Source: Hyunsoonleella aestuarii
GTDB taxonomy: Bacteria; Bacteroidota; Bacteroidia; Flavobacteriales; Flavobacteriaceae
Length of the DNA: 64,000 nt
NCBI RefSeq assembly: GCF_006148925.1
Contig: NZ_VAWB01000001.1
Span: forward strand, 1,826,001-1,890,000
Direction: 5' to 3'
The notes beneath the pieces were generated by a model. That model worked only from the letters and a program-made list of their open reading frames with translations, was not told where the DNA came from and searched no databases. Within the stretch, counting starts at the first letter, position 1. Every line of letters starts with the position of its first letter. Shown in pieces: positions 16,240-24,487 of this stretch. The position numbers and the translations under genes were made by a program.

Positions 16240-17682
16240 TCAATATTTAACACATACATTTTTAGCTTCCGTAAAAAAGCGTAATGCTTCAAATCCACCT
16301 TCTCTACCAACACCTGATGCTTTTACACCACCAAATGGCGTTCGTAAATCGCGCAACATCCAGGTATTCACCCAAACGATTCCTGCATGCAATTGATTAC
16401 TCAATCGCATAGTACGCTTTAAATTATTGGTCCATATAGTCGCAGATAAGCCATATTTTACTTTGTTTGCCATATGTAAAACATCATCTTCATTTTTAAA
16501 AGGCATAATGGTAACAACAGGTCCAAATATTTCCTCTTGGTTTATTCTGCATTCATCACTATTAACTTCAATAACTGTAGGTTCTAAATAATAACCATTT
16601 TCATAATTATAAATAATTACTTGATTGCCGCCACAAAGTATTTTTCCGCCTTCTTTTTTGCCAATTTCAATGTAGCTTAAAACTTTATCTAAATGTAGTC
16701 TCGAAACCAAGGCGCCAATATCTGTTGAGCTTTCAGCTGGATGTCCAACTTTTAGTTGTTTTACTTTTTTAACAAAGTCAGTTTTAAATTTATCGTAAAT
16801 AGAAGCTTCAACAAAAATACGACTACCACAGAGACAAATTTGTCCTTGATTAGCAAATGAAGAACGAACAGTGGTCTCCAACATATTCTCATAATCGCAA
16901 TCCGCAAAAATGATGTTTGGGTTTTTTCCACCAAGTTCAAGAGATAATTTTTTAAACATGGGAGCGGCGATTTTGGCAATATGTGCTCCAGTGGTTGTGC
17001 CTCCTGTGAAGGAGATGGCTTTAATGTTGGGGTGTACTACAATAGCTTGACCTGTTGTGGTTCCTAATCCATGAACAATATTTAAAACACCTTTTGGGAG
17101 GCCAGCCTCATTTAGTATCTCACTCAAAAGATATGCTGTCATTGGTGTAACTTCACTTGGTTTGGCAACCACACAATTGCCTGCTGCTATTGCTGGTGCT
17201 ATTTTCCAAGTAAATAAATAGAGTGGAAGATTCCAAGGCGAAATACAACCTACAACCCCAATGGGTTGACGAAGTGTGTAATTAATAGCGTTTTGACCAA
17301 CGCTCTCATGACTTTCGCTTGCAAATTGTGTAATGGCATTTCCGAAAAATCTAAAATTACTGGCTGCTCTAGGAATATCTATTGCTTTTGCTAAGCTAAT
17401 AGGCTTTCCATTATCTCTACTTTCAGCTTCTGCAAATCGTTCTAAGTTTTTTTCCAGCAATTCTGAAATTTTAATTAGAATTCTACTGCGCTCTTCTAAT
17501 GTGGTTTGAGACCACAACGTAAAAGCAAATTCCGCGCTTTGATAGGCACTTTCTACATCTTCTTTTGAAGAGTTAGGTGTCAAACTGTAAACTTCACCAT
17601 TAAATGGACAATAGTTGTCTATCCAATTATTAGAAATTGGATTTGTAAATTTACCGTTTATGAAGTTTTGGATCTTTTTCAT
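16240..17682 (-). CDS. 2-aminomuconate-6-semialdehyde dehydrogenase (aldehyde dehydrogenase family)
   Basis: A 480-residue NAD-dependent aldehyde dehydrogenase. Motifs in order are VGCISPWNLPLYLFTWK, FTGGTTTGAHIA, the general-base Glu in LELGGKNPN (about residue 249), the catalytic Cys in NQGQICLCGSR (about residue 283), and EEIFGPVV with the C-terminal PFGGVKASGVGREGG. Being between the deaminase and ACMSD genes, it most likely oxidises 2-aminomuconate semialdehyde to 2-aminomuconate (NbaE function). The ATG at 17682 is chosen because the upstream ATG at 17691 lies inside a palindromic repeat. Confidence 0.92.
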   Translation of the reverse strand: MKKIQNFINGKFTNPISNNWIDNYCPFNGEVYSLTPNSSKEDVESAYQSAEFAFTLWSQTTLEERSRILIKISELLEKNLERFAEAESRDNGKPISLAKAIDIPRAASNFRFFGNAITQFASESHESVGQNAINYTLRQPIGVVGCISPWNLPLYLFTWKIAPAIAAGNCVVAKPSEVTPMTAYLLSEILNEAGLPKGVLNIVHGLGTTTGQAIVVHPNIKAISFTGGTTTGAHIAKIAAPMFKKLSLELGGKNPNIIFADCDYENMLETTVRSSFANQGQICLCGSRIFVEASIYDKFKTDFVKKVKQLKVGHPAESSTDIGALVSRLHLDKVLSYIEIGKKEGGKILCGGNQVIIYNYENGYYLEPTVIEVNSDECRINQEEIFGPVVTIMPFKNEDDVLHMANKVKYGLSATIWTNNLKRTMRLSNQLHAGIVWVNTWMLRDLRTPFGGVKASGVGREGGFEALRFFTEAKNVCVKY

Positions 17683-17686
17683 TTTT

Positions 17687-17745
17687 GTCATTCCTGCGTA
17701 GGCAGGAATCTGTTAATTTGGATTCCGGTTCTAAGGTGGAATGAT
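17687..17745 (-). repeat. Two-hairpin palindromic repeat element
   Basis: The element has near-matching inverted ends (GTCATTCC at 17687 and GGAATGAT ending at 17745). Its left part is a perfect hairpin at 17690-17709 (ATTCCTGC, loop GTAG, GCAGGAAT); its right part is a weaker ATTCC/GGAAT hairpin. It fills the whole gap between the deaminase and dehydrogenase genes. Similar short elements are dispersed in many bacterial genomes; from memory this core recurs in Flavobacteriaceae. Confidence 0.7.
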
Positions 17746-17747
17746 AG

Positions 17748-18149
17748 CTATTTCTTTTTGAACGCCATAACTTTAATTTCCACAACTAAATCTGGATGTG
17801 GTAATTGATGCACTGCTACAGTTGTTCGAGTAGGTCCCGTTTCTTTATCAAAAAATTCAGCATACGCTTTATTGTAACCTGCAAAATCATTCATGTTTAC
17901 CAAAAAGGAAGTCACATCCACCACATCTTTTAATGTGGCGCCTTCATTGGCTAAATTCTTTTCAATATTCTTCAAAACTTCACGAGTTTGAACTTCAATA
18001 TTTAAACGTTTGGTTCCCATCTCGTCGATAATATCTACACCAGCAATAGTGTTGTCTGCCATTCTTGAACTTGTTCCAGATACAAATATAAAATCACCAA
18101 CCCGTTTGGTGTGTGGGTATGCGCCTCTTGGGGTAACTTTGTCGTTCAT
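17748..18149 (-). CDS. RidA-family protein, probable 2-aminomuconate deaminase
   Basis: A 133-residue member of the YjgF/YER057c/UK114 (RidA) family. The active-site arginine is Arg108 in GPTRTTVAV and the acidic residue is Glu124 in VVEIKV. The N-terminal ASPRGAYPH-like sequence ([21 protein letters not shown]) is characteristic of 2-aminomuconate deaminases (AmnD/NbaF) rather than generic RidA. In this cluster it should release ammonia from 2-aminomuconate to give 4-oxalocrotonate. It lies 5 nt after the monooxygenase gene. Confidence 0.9.
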   Translation of the reverse strand: MNDKVTPRGAYPHTKRVGDFIFVSGTSSRMADNTIAGVDIIDEMGTKRLNIEVQTREVLKNIEKNLANEGATLKDVVDVTSFLVNMNDFAGYNKAYAEFFDKETGPTRTTVAVHQLPHPDLVVEIKVMAFKKK

Positions 18150-18154
18150 ATTTA

Positions 18155-19573
18155 TTATTGTTTCAATCCAGCAATTCTATCGTCTTCAAGAATAGCTTCT
18201 GTTTCTGTTTTTACTTGTTCTAAAATCTCTTTTAGCTTTTCTTTTGTTATATCGATCACAGTCGAGATGTCTCCATCTGAAAGCATATTTAAAATGGCCT
18301 TGTCTTGCGCACGACCTCTTAACATGGCATTTCTATAACCCATACCTTCATTAAAGGTTACCAAGGAATACTTTGAGGAGTACTCATTTGGAAACTCTTT
18401 TTCTAAAGCCATTTCCAATTTACGCTTTTCTTGGAATATAGGATTAGCTACATGGTCTTTCATTTCATGGAAATTATCAATCGCCAAATCAGCAATAGCG
18501 TCAGTGTCTTTTTTGCGAGTAGATTCATAGGTTTTAAAAACAGCTTCCCAATTTTCTACATTTTCATCTAGAACTTTATCAAATTCTACAACATCTTCAA
18601 ACGAAGCATTCATGCCTTGACCATAAAAAGGAACTATGGCATGGGCAGCATCACCCATTAATAATGTATTTCCTCTATAATGCCACGGCGAACATTTAAC
18701 TGTACCCAAAGGTGCAGTGGGGTTTTGGAAAAAATCATCTAAAAGATTAGGCATTAATGATAAGGCGTCTGGAAATTCTTTTTTGAAAAATTCTAATACC
18801 ACTTCTTCATTGGTAAGGTTGTTGAAATTATAATTTCCTTCGTTATAACTTAAAAATAATGTAACGGTAAAGCTTCCATCTAAATTAGGTAAGGCTATTA
18901 GCATAAAATCACCTCTTGGCCAGATATGAAGGGCATTTTTATAGGTTTTATAATCTCCATTTTCTTTTGGTAGAATACTTAATTCTTTATAACCATGAGT
19001 TAGATAATCTTGTGAAAAGCTAAATAAAAACTTTTTACCCAAATAGTAACTTTTTCTCATGGCAGAACCCGCGCCATCTGTTGCAATTATGATGTCGGCA
19101 TCTTCGATAAATTCTTTCTTTGAATGATAATCTTTAAATAAAGCGGTTGTATTTTCGAAATCTACAGATTTACATGTTTTATTAAAATAAATTTTAACGT
19201 TATTATGTTTTTCAGCTTCATCTAATAATAAAGCGTTTAAACCACCCCTTGAAATAGAATTTATATATTCGTGTTCGCGACCACTATAGTTTGATAAATG
19301 AGAGACTCCGTTTATATCATGAATCATCCGACCATGCATTGGAATACACAATGCCTTTACTTTATCTTCAATTCCAACAAGTTTCATGGCTTTGTTTCCT
19401 CTATCTGAAAACGCTAAATTTATGGATCGACCAGCGCTTATATCTACTTTACGTAAATCTGGTCGCATTTCATACACAACAACGTTATAACCTCTTTGAC
19501 CAAGTCGTAATGCTAAAAGAGAACCACAAAGACCTGCGCCTATAATTAGAATATTTTGTTGTTTAGTTGGCAT
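18155..19573 (-). CDS. kmo: Kynurenine 3-monooxygenase
   Basis: A 472-residue FAD-dependent hydroxylase that converts L-kynurenine to 3-hydroxykynurenine with NADPH and O2. The FAD loop is [16 protein letters not shown]; other sites are [12 protein letters not shown], the [11 protein letters not shown] dinucleotide motif and [21 protein letters not shown]. Length is right for the family (about 450-490). Its ATG overlaps the 3' end of the kynureninase gene by 11 nt, consistent with coupled translation. Confidence 0.96.
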   Translation of the reverse strand: MPTKQQNILIIGAGLCGSLLALRLGQRGYNVVVYEMRPDLRKVDISAGRSINLAFSDRGNKAMKLVGIEDKVKALCIPMHGRMIHDINGVSHLSNYSGREHEYINSISRGGLNALLLDEAEKHNNVKIYFNKTCKSVDFENTTALFKDYHSKKEFIEDADIIIATDGAGSAMRKSYYLGKKFLFSFSQDYLTHGYKELSILPKENGDYKTYKNALHIWPRGDFMLIALPNLDGSFTVTLFLSYNEGNYNFNNLTNEEVVLEFFKKEFPDALSLMPNLLDDFFQNPTAPLGTVKCSPWHYRGNTLLMGDAAHAIVPFYGQGMNASFEDVVEFDKVLDENVENWEAVFKTYESTRKKDTDAIADLAIDNFHEMKDHVANPIFQEKRKLEMALEKEFPNEYSSKYSLVTFNEGMGYRNAMLRGRAQDKAILNMLSDGDISTVIDITKEKLKEILEQVKTETEAILEDDRIAGLKQ

Positions 19574-20837
19574 TCAATATCGCTTTTAGTTTTTCAACCA
19601 TTAAATAAATATCTTCGAATGAATTGTACAAGGGAACAGGAGCACAGCGAATAACATCTGGTTGACGCCAATCACTAATTACGCCAGCTTTAGTTAACTT
19701 ATGATGCAATGTTTTATCAGCATTTAAAACTTGTATAGATAGTTGGCATCCGCGTTCTTCTTGGTTTGAAGGCGTAATTATTTTAATTACATTTTCTCCA
19801 AGTTGTTTTAGTAGAAATTCAAAATAACCCGTTAGGATTCTTGACTTTTTTACTAATTTTTCCATCCCAACTTCATTAAAAATATCTAAGGATGCTTTTA
19901 TCGCTGCCATAGATAAAATAGGAGGGTTGCTTAATTGCCAACCTTCTGCTCCTGGAAGGACATCAAATTCATCACGCATATTGAAACGCGTTTTTTTATT
20001 ATGACTCCACCATCCAGTAAAACGATTTAAGTCTTTATTAAAGGCATGTTTTTCATGGACGAAACAACCAGCTAAACTACCTGGGCCAGAATTTAAATAT
20101 TTGTATGTACACCAAACGGCAAAATCGGCATCAGAATCGTGTAGATTAAGTTCTACATTGCCTGCTCCGTGAGCGCAGTCAAACCCAACTTTGCAACCAT
20201 ATTTATGTGCTAATGTTGTTATGCGTTTTAAATCGAAAAACTGCCCTGTGTAATAATTTACACCACCAATCATAATGAGCGCAATTTCATGGCCGTGAGA
20301 TTCAAGTAATTCCTCTAAATCTTCATATCTTAAAAGTTCTTCATCTTCTCTAGGTTTCCATAAAATGAGTCCTTCTTTATCGTTATATCCATGATGTCTT
20401 AACTGAGACTCAACAGCATATTTATCAGAAGGGAACGCATCACTTTCAATTAGTATTTTATAACGTTCGTTTATAGGTTGATAAAATGAGACCATCATCA
20501 AATGAAGGTTAGCTGTTAAGGTGTTCATTACAACAACTTCAATGGGTTTAGCTCCTACAATTTTAGCCATGTTATACGTAAGAAATTCATGATATGGCAA
20601 CCAAGGATTTTTGGCTTCTGTATGTCCTTCAACCCCTAATTTAGCCCAATCTTCAAGCTCTTGTTCAACGTAATATTTTGTTGATTTGGGCTGTAACCCC
20701 AATGAATTACCGGTCATGTATATCAAGTCATTTCCATGTTCGTCTTTTGGGATATGGAACTTATCTCGGTAAGCAGCTAACTTATCGTTTTGGTCTTGTT
20801 GTTTTGCATAATCTAGACCTAATTGATATTTGGACAA
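19563..20837 (-). CDS. kynU: Kynureninase
   Basis: A 424-residue PLP enzyme that cleaves 3-hydroxykynurenine to 3-hydroxyanthranilate and alanine. The PLP lysine is in CTYKYLNSGPGS (about residue 245), after FDCAHGAGN; YMTGNSLGLQPKST is the N-terminal family signature. I propose a TTG start at 20837: the reading frame stays open to 21023, but the extra residues (rich in Phe, Ile and Lys) are not kynureninase-like and overlap the divergent Fe-S gene, and an exact -7 element lies at 20861-20868. No ATG occurs between these points and the conserved N-terminus. It is the first gene of the cluster. Confidence 0.94.
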   Translation of the reverse strand: MSKYQLGLDYAKQQDQNDKLAAYRDKFHIPKDEHGNDLIYMTGNSLGLQPKSTKYYVEQELEDWAKLGVEGHTEAKNPWLPYHEFLTYNMAKIVGAKPIEVVVMNTLTANLHLMMVSFYQPINERYKILIESDAFPSDKYAVESQLRHHGYNDKEGLILWKPREDEELLRYEDLEELLESHGHEIALIMIGGVNYYTGQFFDLKRITTLAHKYGCKVGFDCAHGAGNVELNLHDSDADFAVWCTYKYLNSGPGSLAGCFVHEKHAFNKDLNRFTGWWSHNKKTRFNMRDEFDVLPGAEGWQLSNPPILSMAAIKASLDIFNEVGMEKLVKKSRILTGYFEFLLKQLGENVIKIITPSNQEERGCQLSIQVLNADKTLHHKLTKAGVISDWRQPDVIRCAPVPLYNSFEDIYLMVEKLKAILNAN

Positions 20838-20860
20838 AGTAGTTGTTTTTCGGTTTCTAA

Positions 20861-20868
20861 CAAAAATA
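20861..20868 (-). promoter_or_regulatory. -7 promoter element of the kynurenine operon
   Basis: The minus strand reads TATTTTTG, an exact TAnnTTTG match 23 nt upstream of the proposed TTG start of kynU. It should drive all nine genes down to 12677, as no other convincing promoter is seen within the cluster. Confidence 0.5.
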
Positions 20869-20929
20869 AGCAATATAAACTTAGAAATGAATAGCTTAAA
20901 TGCGGATATTTTGTGTGTTGTTTTTTTCG

Positions 20930-20937
20930 TATATTTA
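20930..20937 (+). promoter_or_regulatory. -7 promoter element for the Fe-S/CDGSH gene
   Basis: TATATTTA matches TAnnTTTG at all but the last base, 17 nt before the ATG at 20955. It is back-to-back with the kynU promoter, leaving about 60 nt between the two -7 elements. Confidence 0.4.
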
Positions 20938-20954
20938 GTAAAAAAGTTATTGAT

Positions 20955-21374
20955 ATGGCAAAGACTAAAAAGTATTCTAATGATGAAATGACCATAGTAT
21001 GGGAGGCTGATAAGTGTATACATTCTGGAATATGCGTAAAGGGGCTTCCAGATGTTTTTAGACCTAAAGTTCGTCCTTGGCTAAGAATAGAAGCTGCATC
21101 AACAGATTCATTAATTAATCAGGTAAAACAGTGTCCTTCTGGAGCATTAACTTATTATATGAATGATGAAGACGATAATACTTCATAAGTATTATATACT
21201 AAAGTTGAGGTTTTAGAGAATGGTCCATTATTAGTATACGGAACACTTAGAGTAACCCATAGAGATGGAACCCAAGAAACCAAAAATAAAACAACAGCCT
21301 TTTGCAGATGTGGTAAATCTGATAATAAGCCCTATTGTGACGGGGCGCATGTGAAGTTGGAGTTTAAAGGTTGA
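20955..21374 (+). pseudogene. (4Fe-4S)-binding Fer4_19 plus CDGSH iron-sulfur protein, split by an in-frame TAA
   Basis: The first 77 codons (20955-21185) encode a YjdI-like mono-cluster ferredoxin domain with Cys in KCIHSGICVKGLP and QCPSGAL. A TAA at 21186-21188 ends the frame, yet the same frame continues without another stop to 21374 and encodes a CDGSH domain (FCRCGKSDNKPYCDGAH). In related Bacteroidota these two domains form one protein of about 140 residues, and the total here is 139 sense-plus-stop codons. No ATG, GTG or TTG precedes the CDGSH part in frame, so it can be made only by readthrough. Either the gene is newly broken or there is a sequence error. The ATG at 20955 is preferred over one at 20913. 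Confidence 0.8.
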
Positions 21375-21376
21375 TG

Positions 21377-21819
21377 TTATTTGATCATATCTTGTGTTTC
21401 AACTGTTCTTAAGCCTAAATGTTCTTGTGCAGAATCTGTATCTGTAGCCATTCTTGAAGATACTCTATAACTTGCACAATAGGAATCGCTACACAAAAAT
21501 GACCCACCTTTAATAATTTTTTTTATGTAGGTATTATTCGGATTGTAAGCAGTGTCCGCACCCAAAGGATTAATGATTGTTTTGTTTTGTGAGGCTAGTT
21601 CTTTATAATATTTAATATTGTACCAATCGTTAGTCCATTCCCAAACGTTACCAGCCATATCATAGAGACCGAAGCTATTCGCTGGATAGGATTTAACAGG
21701 TGCAAGACGTTCGTAACCATTCTCTGATGTGTTGTTTAAAGGAAATTCACCTTCCAACTATTTGCCATTTGGGAAAGCTTAGATCTTTCATCACACCAAA
21801 AATAAACGGTATTGATTAG
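21377..21819 (-). pseudogene. Remnant of a formylglycine-generating-enzyme-like (SUMF1/FGE-sulfatase) gene
   Basis: The open part (21377-21757) encodes about 126 residues matching only the C-terminal third of an FGE-sulfatase domain: NSFGLYDMAGNVWEWTNDWY, then IIKGGSFLCSDSYCASYR and HLGLRTVE. Just upstream the frame is closed by a stop, but the neighbouring frame continues the family sequence (VYFWCDE, then QMANSW) for about 20 residues, so one base is missing near 21757-21760. Beyond 21819 a stop and no further similarity are seen, so some 150-200 N-terminal residues are gone. The cysteine pair in SFLCSDSYC is still there. It lies 30 nt downstream of the sugar transporter gene. Confidence 0.75.
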
Positions 21820-21849
21820 TCATTCACAGTTAATTTAGGATATGAAAAA

Positions 21850-23229
21850 TCATTCCTTCCAGAACCCCTCAATTTCTTCAAGAGATTTTCCTTTAGTCTC
21901 AGGAATATATTTATACGTTACCAACATTATTAATAAAATAAACATTATAAATAAAAAATAAGGTAGAGAACCATTCCAAGTAGCACTATTATTTACTTCA
22001 CTATCCATTACAACTGGAAAAGATTGTGAAACCACATAATTTGCAGCCCACTGAGCTGCGACAGCTACAGACATAGCAACACTGCGTATTTTATTTGGAA
22101 ACATTTCAGAAAGTAGAACCCAAACAACAGGCCCCATAGAAAGTGCAAATGAAGCTATGAAAATTAACACACCCAATAAAGATAAAAACCCAACAGATTG
22201 TTGTTGTAGTGTGATTCCTAACAATAAAAACCCAGCTATCATGCCAATTGATCCAATATATATTAATGGCTTCCTTCCTAATTTATCTACCGTGAACATA
22301 GCAATGAAAGTAAATATAAGGTTTATAAATGCTAATAATATTTGTTGCGCTAAAATGTCCTCTTTACCAAAGCCAAGTGCTTTTTCAAAAATATCAGCTC
22401 CATAATATAATACCGCGTTAATTCCCGTAAATTGTTGTAATACAGAAAGTGTAGTTCCAATAATTATAATTCCAAGGATTATTTTTGAAAAATAATTCAC
22501 TTTGATATTACTATCGCTAGTATCAAGAGAGGTTTTTATTTCTTCTATTTCTTGGTTTGCTTGATCTTCACCATGAATCTTGGTTAAGATAGCCAATGCT
22601 TCATTATCCTTTCCTTTAAGTGCTAGCCATCTCGGACTTTTAGGAACAAAAAACAATAGTACCAAAAATAGACAACTAGGAATTAATTCTGACCAGAACA
22701 TATGTTTCCAACCAAATTCAATATTCTCTGCTTCCGATAAATTATTTCCAATAAAATAAGTAGCCAAAAACACTACAAAAAAACCAATAACAATGGCAAG
22801 TTGGTAGTAAGTAACCATTTTTCCTCTTATATTACTTGGAGCTATTTCTGCTATATACATAGGAGCATTCATTGATGCTATACCAATACCTAAACCTCCA
22901 ATAATTCTAAATATAACTAGTAATGAAACTGACTCTGAAAATATAGATGGCAAACCAGATCCAAAGGCTGAAATTGAAAATAACACTGCCGAAATTATTA
23001 AAGAATATTTTCTGCCAAATCTTATACTAAAAGGACCAGCAACAATAGCGCCAACTAAACAACCTAAAAGAGCACTTCCTACTACCCAGCCTTTCATGGC
23101 TGAATCCAAATCAAAATGCTTACTTAAATAAAATTGCGCCCCATTAATGACTCCTGTATCATAGCCAAATAATAATCCGCCCAAAGCAGATACTGCTGTT
23201 ATTAATAACAAAAAAGTTTTTTTATTCAT
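21850..23229 (-). CDS. MFS sugar:H+ symporter (sugar porter family)
   Basis: A 459-residue inner-membrane protein with 12 predicted helices, resembling XylE/GLUT transporters. Signatures are GGLLFGYDTGVINGA in helix 1, RFGRK in loop 2-3, the central PKSPRWLALKG, LQQFTGINAVLYYG in helix 7, DKLGRKPL in loop 8-9 and the C-terminal PETKGKSLEEIE. The sugar cannot be told. The remnant sulfatase-modifying gene just downstream hints at a former polysaccharide-use locus. No regulator is adjacent. Confidence 0.93.
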   Translation of the reverse strand: MNKKTFLLLITAVSALGGLLFGYDTGVINGAQFYLSKHFDLDSAMKGWVVGSALLGCLVGAIVAGPFSIRFGRKYSLIISAVLFSISAFGSGLPSIFSESVSLLVIFRIIGGLGIGIASMNAPMYIAEIAPSNIRGKMVTYYQLAIVIGFFVVFLATYFIGNNLSEAENIEFGWKHMFWSELIPSCLFLVLLFFVPKSPRWLALKGKDNEALAILTKIHGEDQANQEIEEIKTSLDTSDSNIKVNYFSKIILGIIIIGTTLSVLQQFTGINAVLYYGADIFEKALGFGKEDILAQQILLAFINLIFTFIAMFTVDKLGRKPLIYIGSIGMIAGFLLLGITLQQQSVGFLSLLGVLIFIASFALSMGPVVWVLLSEMFPNKIRSVAMSVAVAAQWAANYVVSQSFPVVMDSEVNNSATWNGSLPYFLFIMFILLIMLVTYKYIPETKGKSLEEIEGFWKE

Positions 23230-23508
23230 AATTTGTGTGTTTACACCTTTTTAAAATTTTAATAAAAGGTTATTGTTTTGGTTTTTGTAAGTCTAATCTA
23301 TTGATATTATGTGTTTTAAGTTTAATGGTTATCTTTATTTGTCAATTTATCATCAGAAAAAGTATTTTAATTAGTTTTCTATTTTATAATACTTATACCT
23401 TCACTATATAGTTTTATTGATAATTGGAATCAAAAAATCTAAACTACGGATTAAAAGGTTTATATCAAATTAATAATATATTTTCACTATGTCTCATTTC
23501 TCATATTC

Positions 23509-23676
23509 ATGAAACAATATTATATTATAGTTAAAAAATACAAACTTTGTATTACAAAGTTAAGCCATAAAAAGGATGGAATTTGCTCATGTACTTTGAG
23601 GCGTAATATGGGAATCACAGATTGGGGTCTCTTTCTTACTTCTAAAAATGCTTACGAGTATTTACTTTTTGTTTAG
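23509..23676 (+). CDS. Doubtful 55-codon open frame
   Basis: An ATG-started frame of 55 codons with some non-random-looking composition (CSCTLRRNMGITDWGLFLT). It has no recognised family, no -7 element and no neighbours on its strand. It overlaps the palindrome at 23543. It may well be chance, or the end of a decayed gene. Confidence 0.15.
   Translation: MKQYYIIVKKYKLCITKLSHKKDGICSCTLRRNMGITDWGLFLTSKNAYEYLLFV
23543..23561. promoter_or_regulatory. Perfect 9-bp palindrome with 1-nt centre
   Basis: AACTTTGTA and TACAAAGTT flank a single T. The symmetry suits an operator for a dimeric repressor or a stop-like hairpin, but it is 300 nt from the nearest gene start (the transporter at 23229). Confidence 0.3.
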
Positions 23677-23808
23677 TATCCAAAAAAACTAAAGGAAAAA
23701 GCATCTACTTGATTAAATATTAAATGATAAGATTTTATATTTCCTGAGAAAAAGAGAATTCAGACTTAGATCTAATTTTGATTATTGGATAAACATGGTG
23801 ATTAAATA

Positions 23809-23840
23809 AAATCCTCAACTTATTAATAAGTTGAGGATTT
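23809..23840 (-). terminator. Terminator of ssrA
   Basis: A perfect 32-nt palindrome (arm AAATCCTCAACTTATT) lies 6 nt beyond the encoded 3' end of the tmRNA, followed on the minus strand by TTTTATTT. The stem is unusually long for a terminator. Confidence 0.85.
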
Positions 23841-23845
23841 AATTG

Positions 23846-24236
23846 TGGAGTCGGAGAGAATCGAACTCTCGTCCAAACAAGTAACCAAAGAGCTTTCTAC
23901 ACGTTTAGTCTATTCTTGGGTTTTCGATAATAAGCTGGTTAAAGACAACCTACTTAAAACTTAGCTTCTTAATCTCGAAAGGGCATCAAAGCACTACCCA
24001 ATCTTAGTTAATATTTACGATGCCTCTAAAAAGAACGCCATTAACCAAGGCTTTCTGGAGACATAAAGCTTGTACACCTTGTGTACCTAGGCTAATCTTA
24101 CTATAATTCAGATTATGCAGCTAAAGCGTAGTTATTCTCGCCGTTTAAAAGTTGATTTAGCCTTTTACGTGTTTCAAAACCATTACACGACGTGCTTACC
24201 GTTCAATTAATCTCGCTGTCAAAACCAGTCGACCCC
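23846..24236 (-). ncRNA. ssrA: Transfer-messenger RNA (tmRNA)
   Basis: About 391 nt. The tRNA-like ends pair as a 7-bp acceptor stem: 5' GGGGTCG with 3' CGACTCC, then discriminator A; the T arm is GAGAGTTCGATTCTCTC-like. The 5' GACTGGTTTTGACA stretch is the usual D-arm region. The tag reading frame (24113-24142) reads GENNYALAA then TAA, starting at a GGC resume codon, so the tag added to stalled proteins is (A)GENNYALAA. The 3' CCA is not encoded. The product rescues stalled ribosomes with SmpB and marks proteins for proteolysis. The middle of the molecule contains the expected pseudoknot-rich segments. Confidence 0.97.
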
Positions 24237-24262
24237 TTTTGCAATTAAATAGTAATTTTTGT

Positions 24263-24308
24263 CACTTCGAGTGATTTTCATTTTTCTTAAAAATCGTATC
24301 GAGAAGTG
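24263..24308. repeat. Imperfect inverted repeat with CACTTC/GAAGTG ends
   Basis: The left arm begins CACTTCGAGTGATTTT and the right arm ends AAAATCGTATCGAGAAGTG; they pair with small internal loops. Elements with such CACTTCGAG...CGAGAAGTG ends are, from memory, dispersed in Flavobacteriaceae genomes. It begins 27 nt upstream of the tmRNA 5' end. Confidence 0.6.
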
Positions 24309-24342
24309 GGCGTTACCCACTTTTGCTTTTACCGGCAAAAGT
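24304..24342. repeat. Two overlapping perfect hairpins
   Basis: AAGTGGG and CCCACTT (24304-24322, loop CGTTA) share four bases with ACTTTTGC and GCAAAAGT (24319-24342, 8-nt loop). The two stems are mutually exclusive, so the strand could switch between them. Confidence 0.65.
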
Positions 24343-24349
24343 GAGTCGG

Positions 24350-24487
24350 GCTTTCCGCTATATCTTCTTTGTACTGAACTTATTTCAGTATTTAACTAAA
24401 AATAGTAATCTACTTTAAGGGCATATATTATTTAAACTTAATACTAGTACAAAAAAGTATGCCGCTTCAATCCCTAACGCGGAAAGC
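24350..24487. repeat. REP-like structured repeat element
   Basis: The outer arms GCTTTCCGC (24350-24358) and GCGGAAAGC (24479-24487) are perfect. Inside lie a second stem, CTTCTTTGTACT (24364-24375) with AGTACAAAAAAG (24446-24457), and a small hairpin CTGAA/TTCAG (24374-24388). The asymmetric internal loop holds GCCGCTTCAATCCCTAAC. From memory, this combination of a CTTTCCGC end and a CAATCCCTAACGC end recurs in many Bacteroidota intergenic regions, which suggests a mobile REP or MITE. Confidence 0.65.

Larger units (their letters stand above)
23230..23845. other. Gene-poor 616-nt stretch between the sugar transporter and ssrA
   Basis: The stretch is AT-rich. It holds the promoter region of the transporter (right of 23230), a 19-nt palindrome at 23543-23561, one doubtful 55-codon frame (23509-23676) and the ssrA terminator at its right end. 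I see no IS ends, tRNA or protein remnant in it. Confidence 0.7.

Noticed and set aside
17690-17709. Reading the ATTCCTGC hairpin as a terminator inside the kynurenine operon
   Set aside because: No T run follows on the minus strand, and it has the ends of a dispersed repeat element instead.
20838-21023. N-terminal extension of kynureninase to ATG 21023
   Set aside because: The added residues are not kynureninase-like, overlap the divergent Fe-S gene and lie upstream of the -7 element at 20861-20868.
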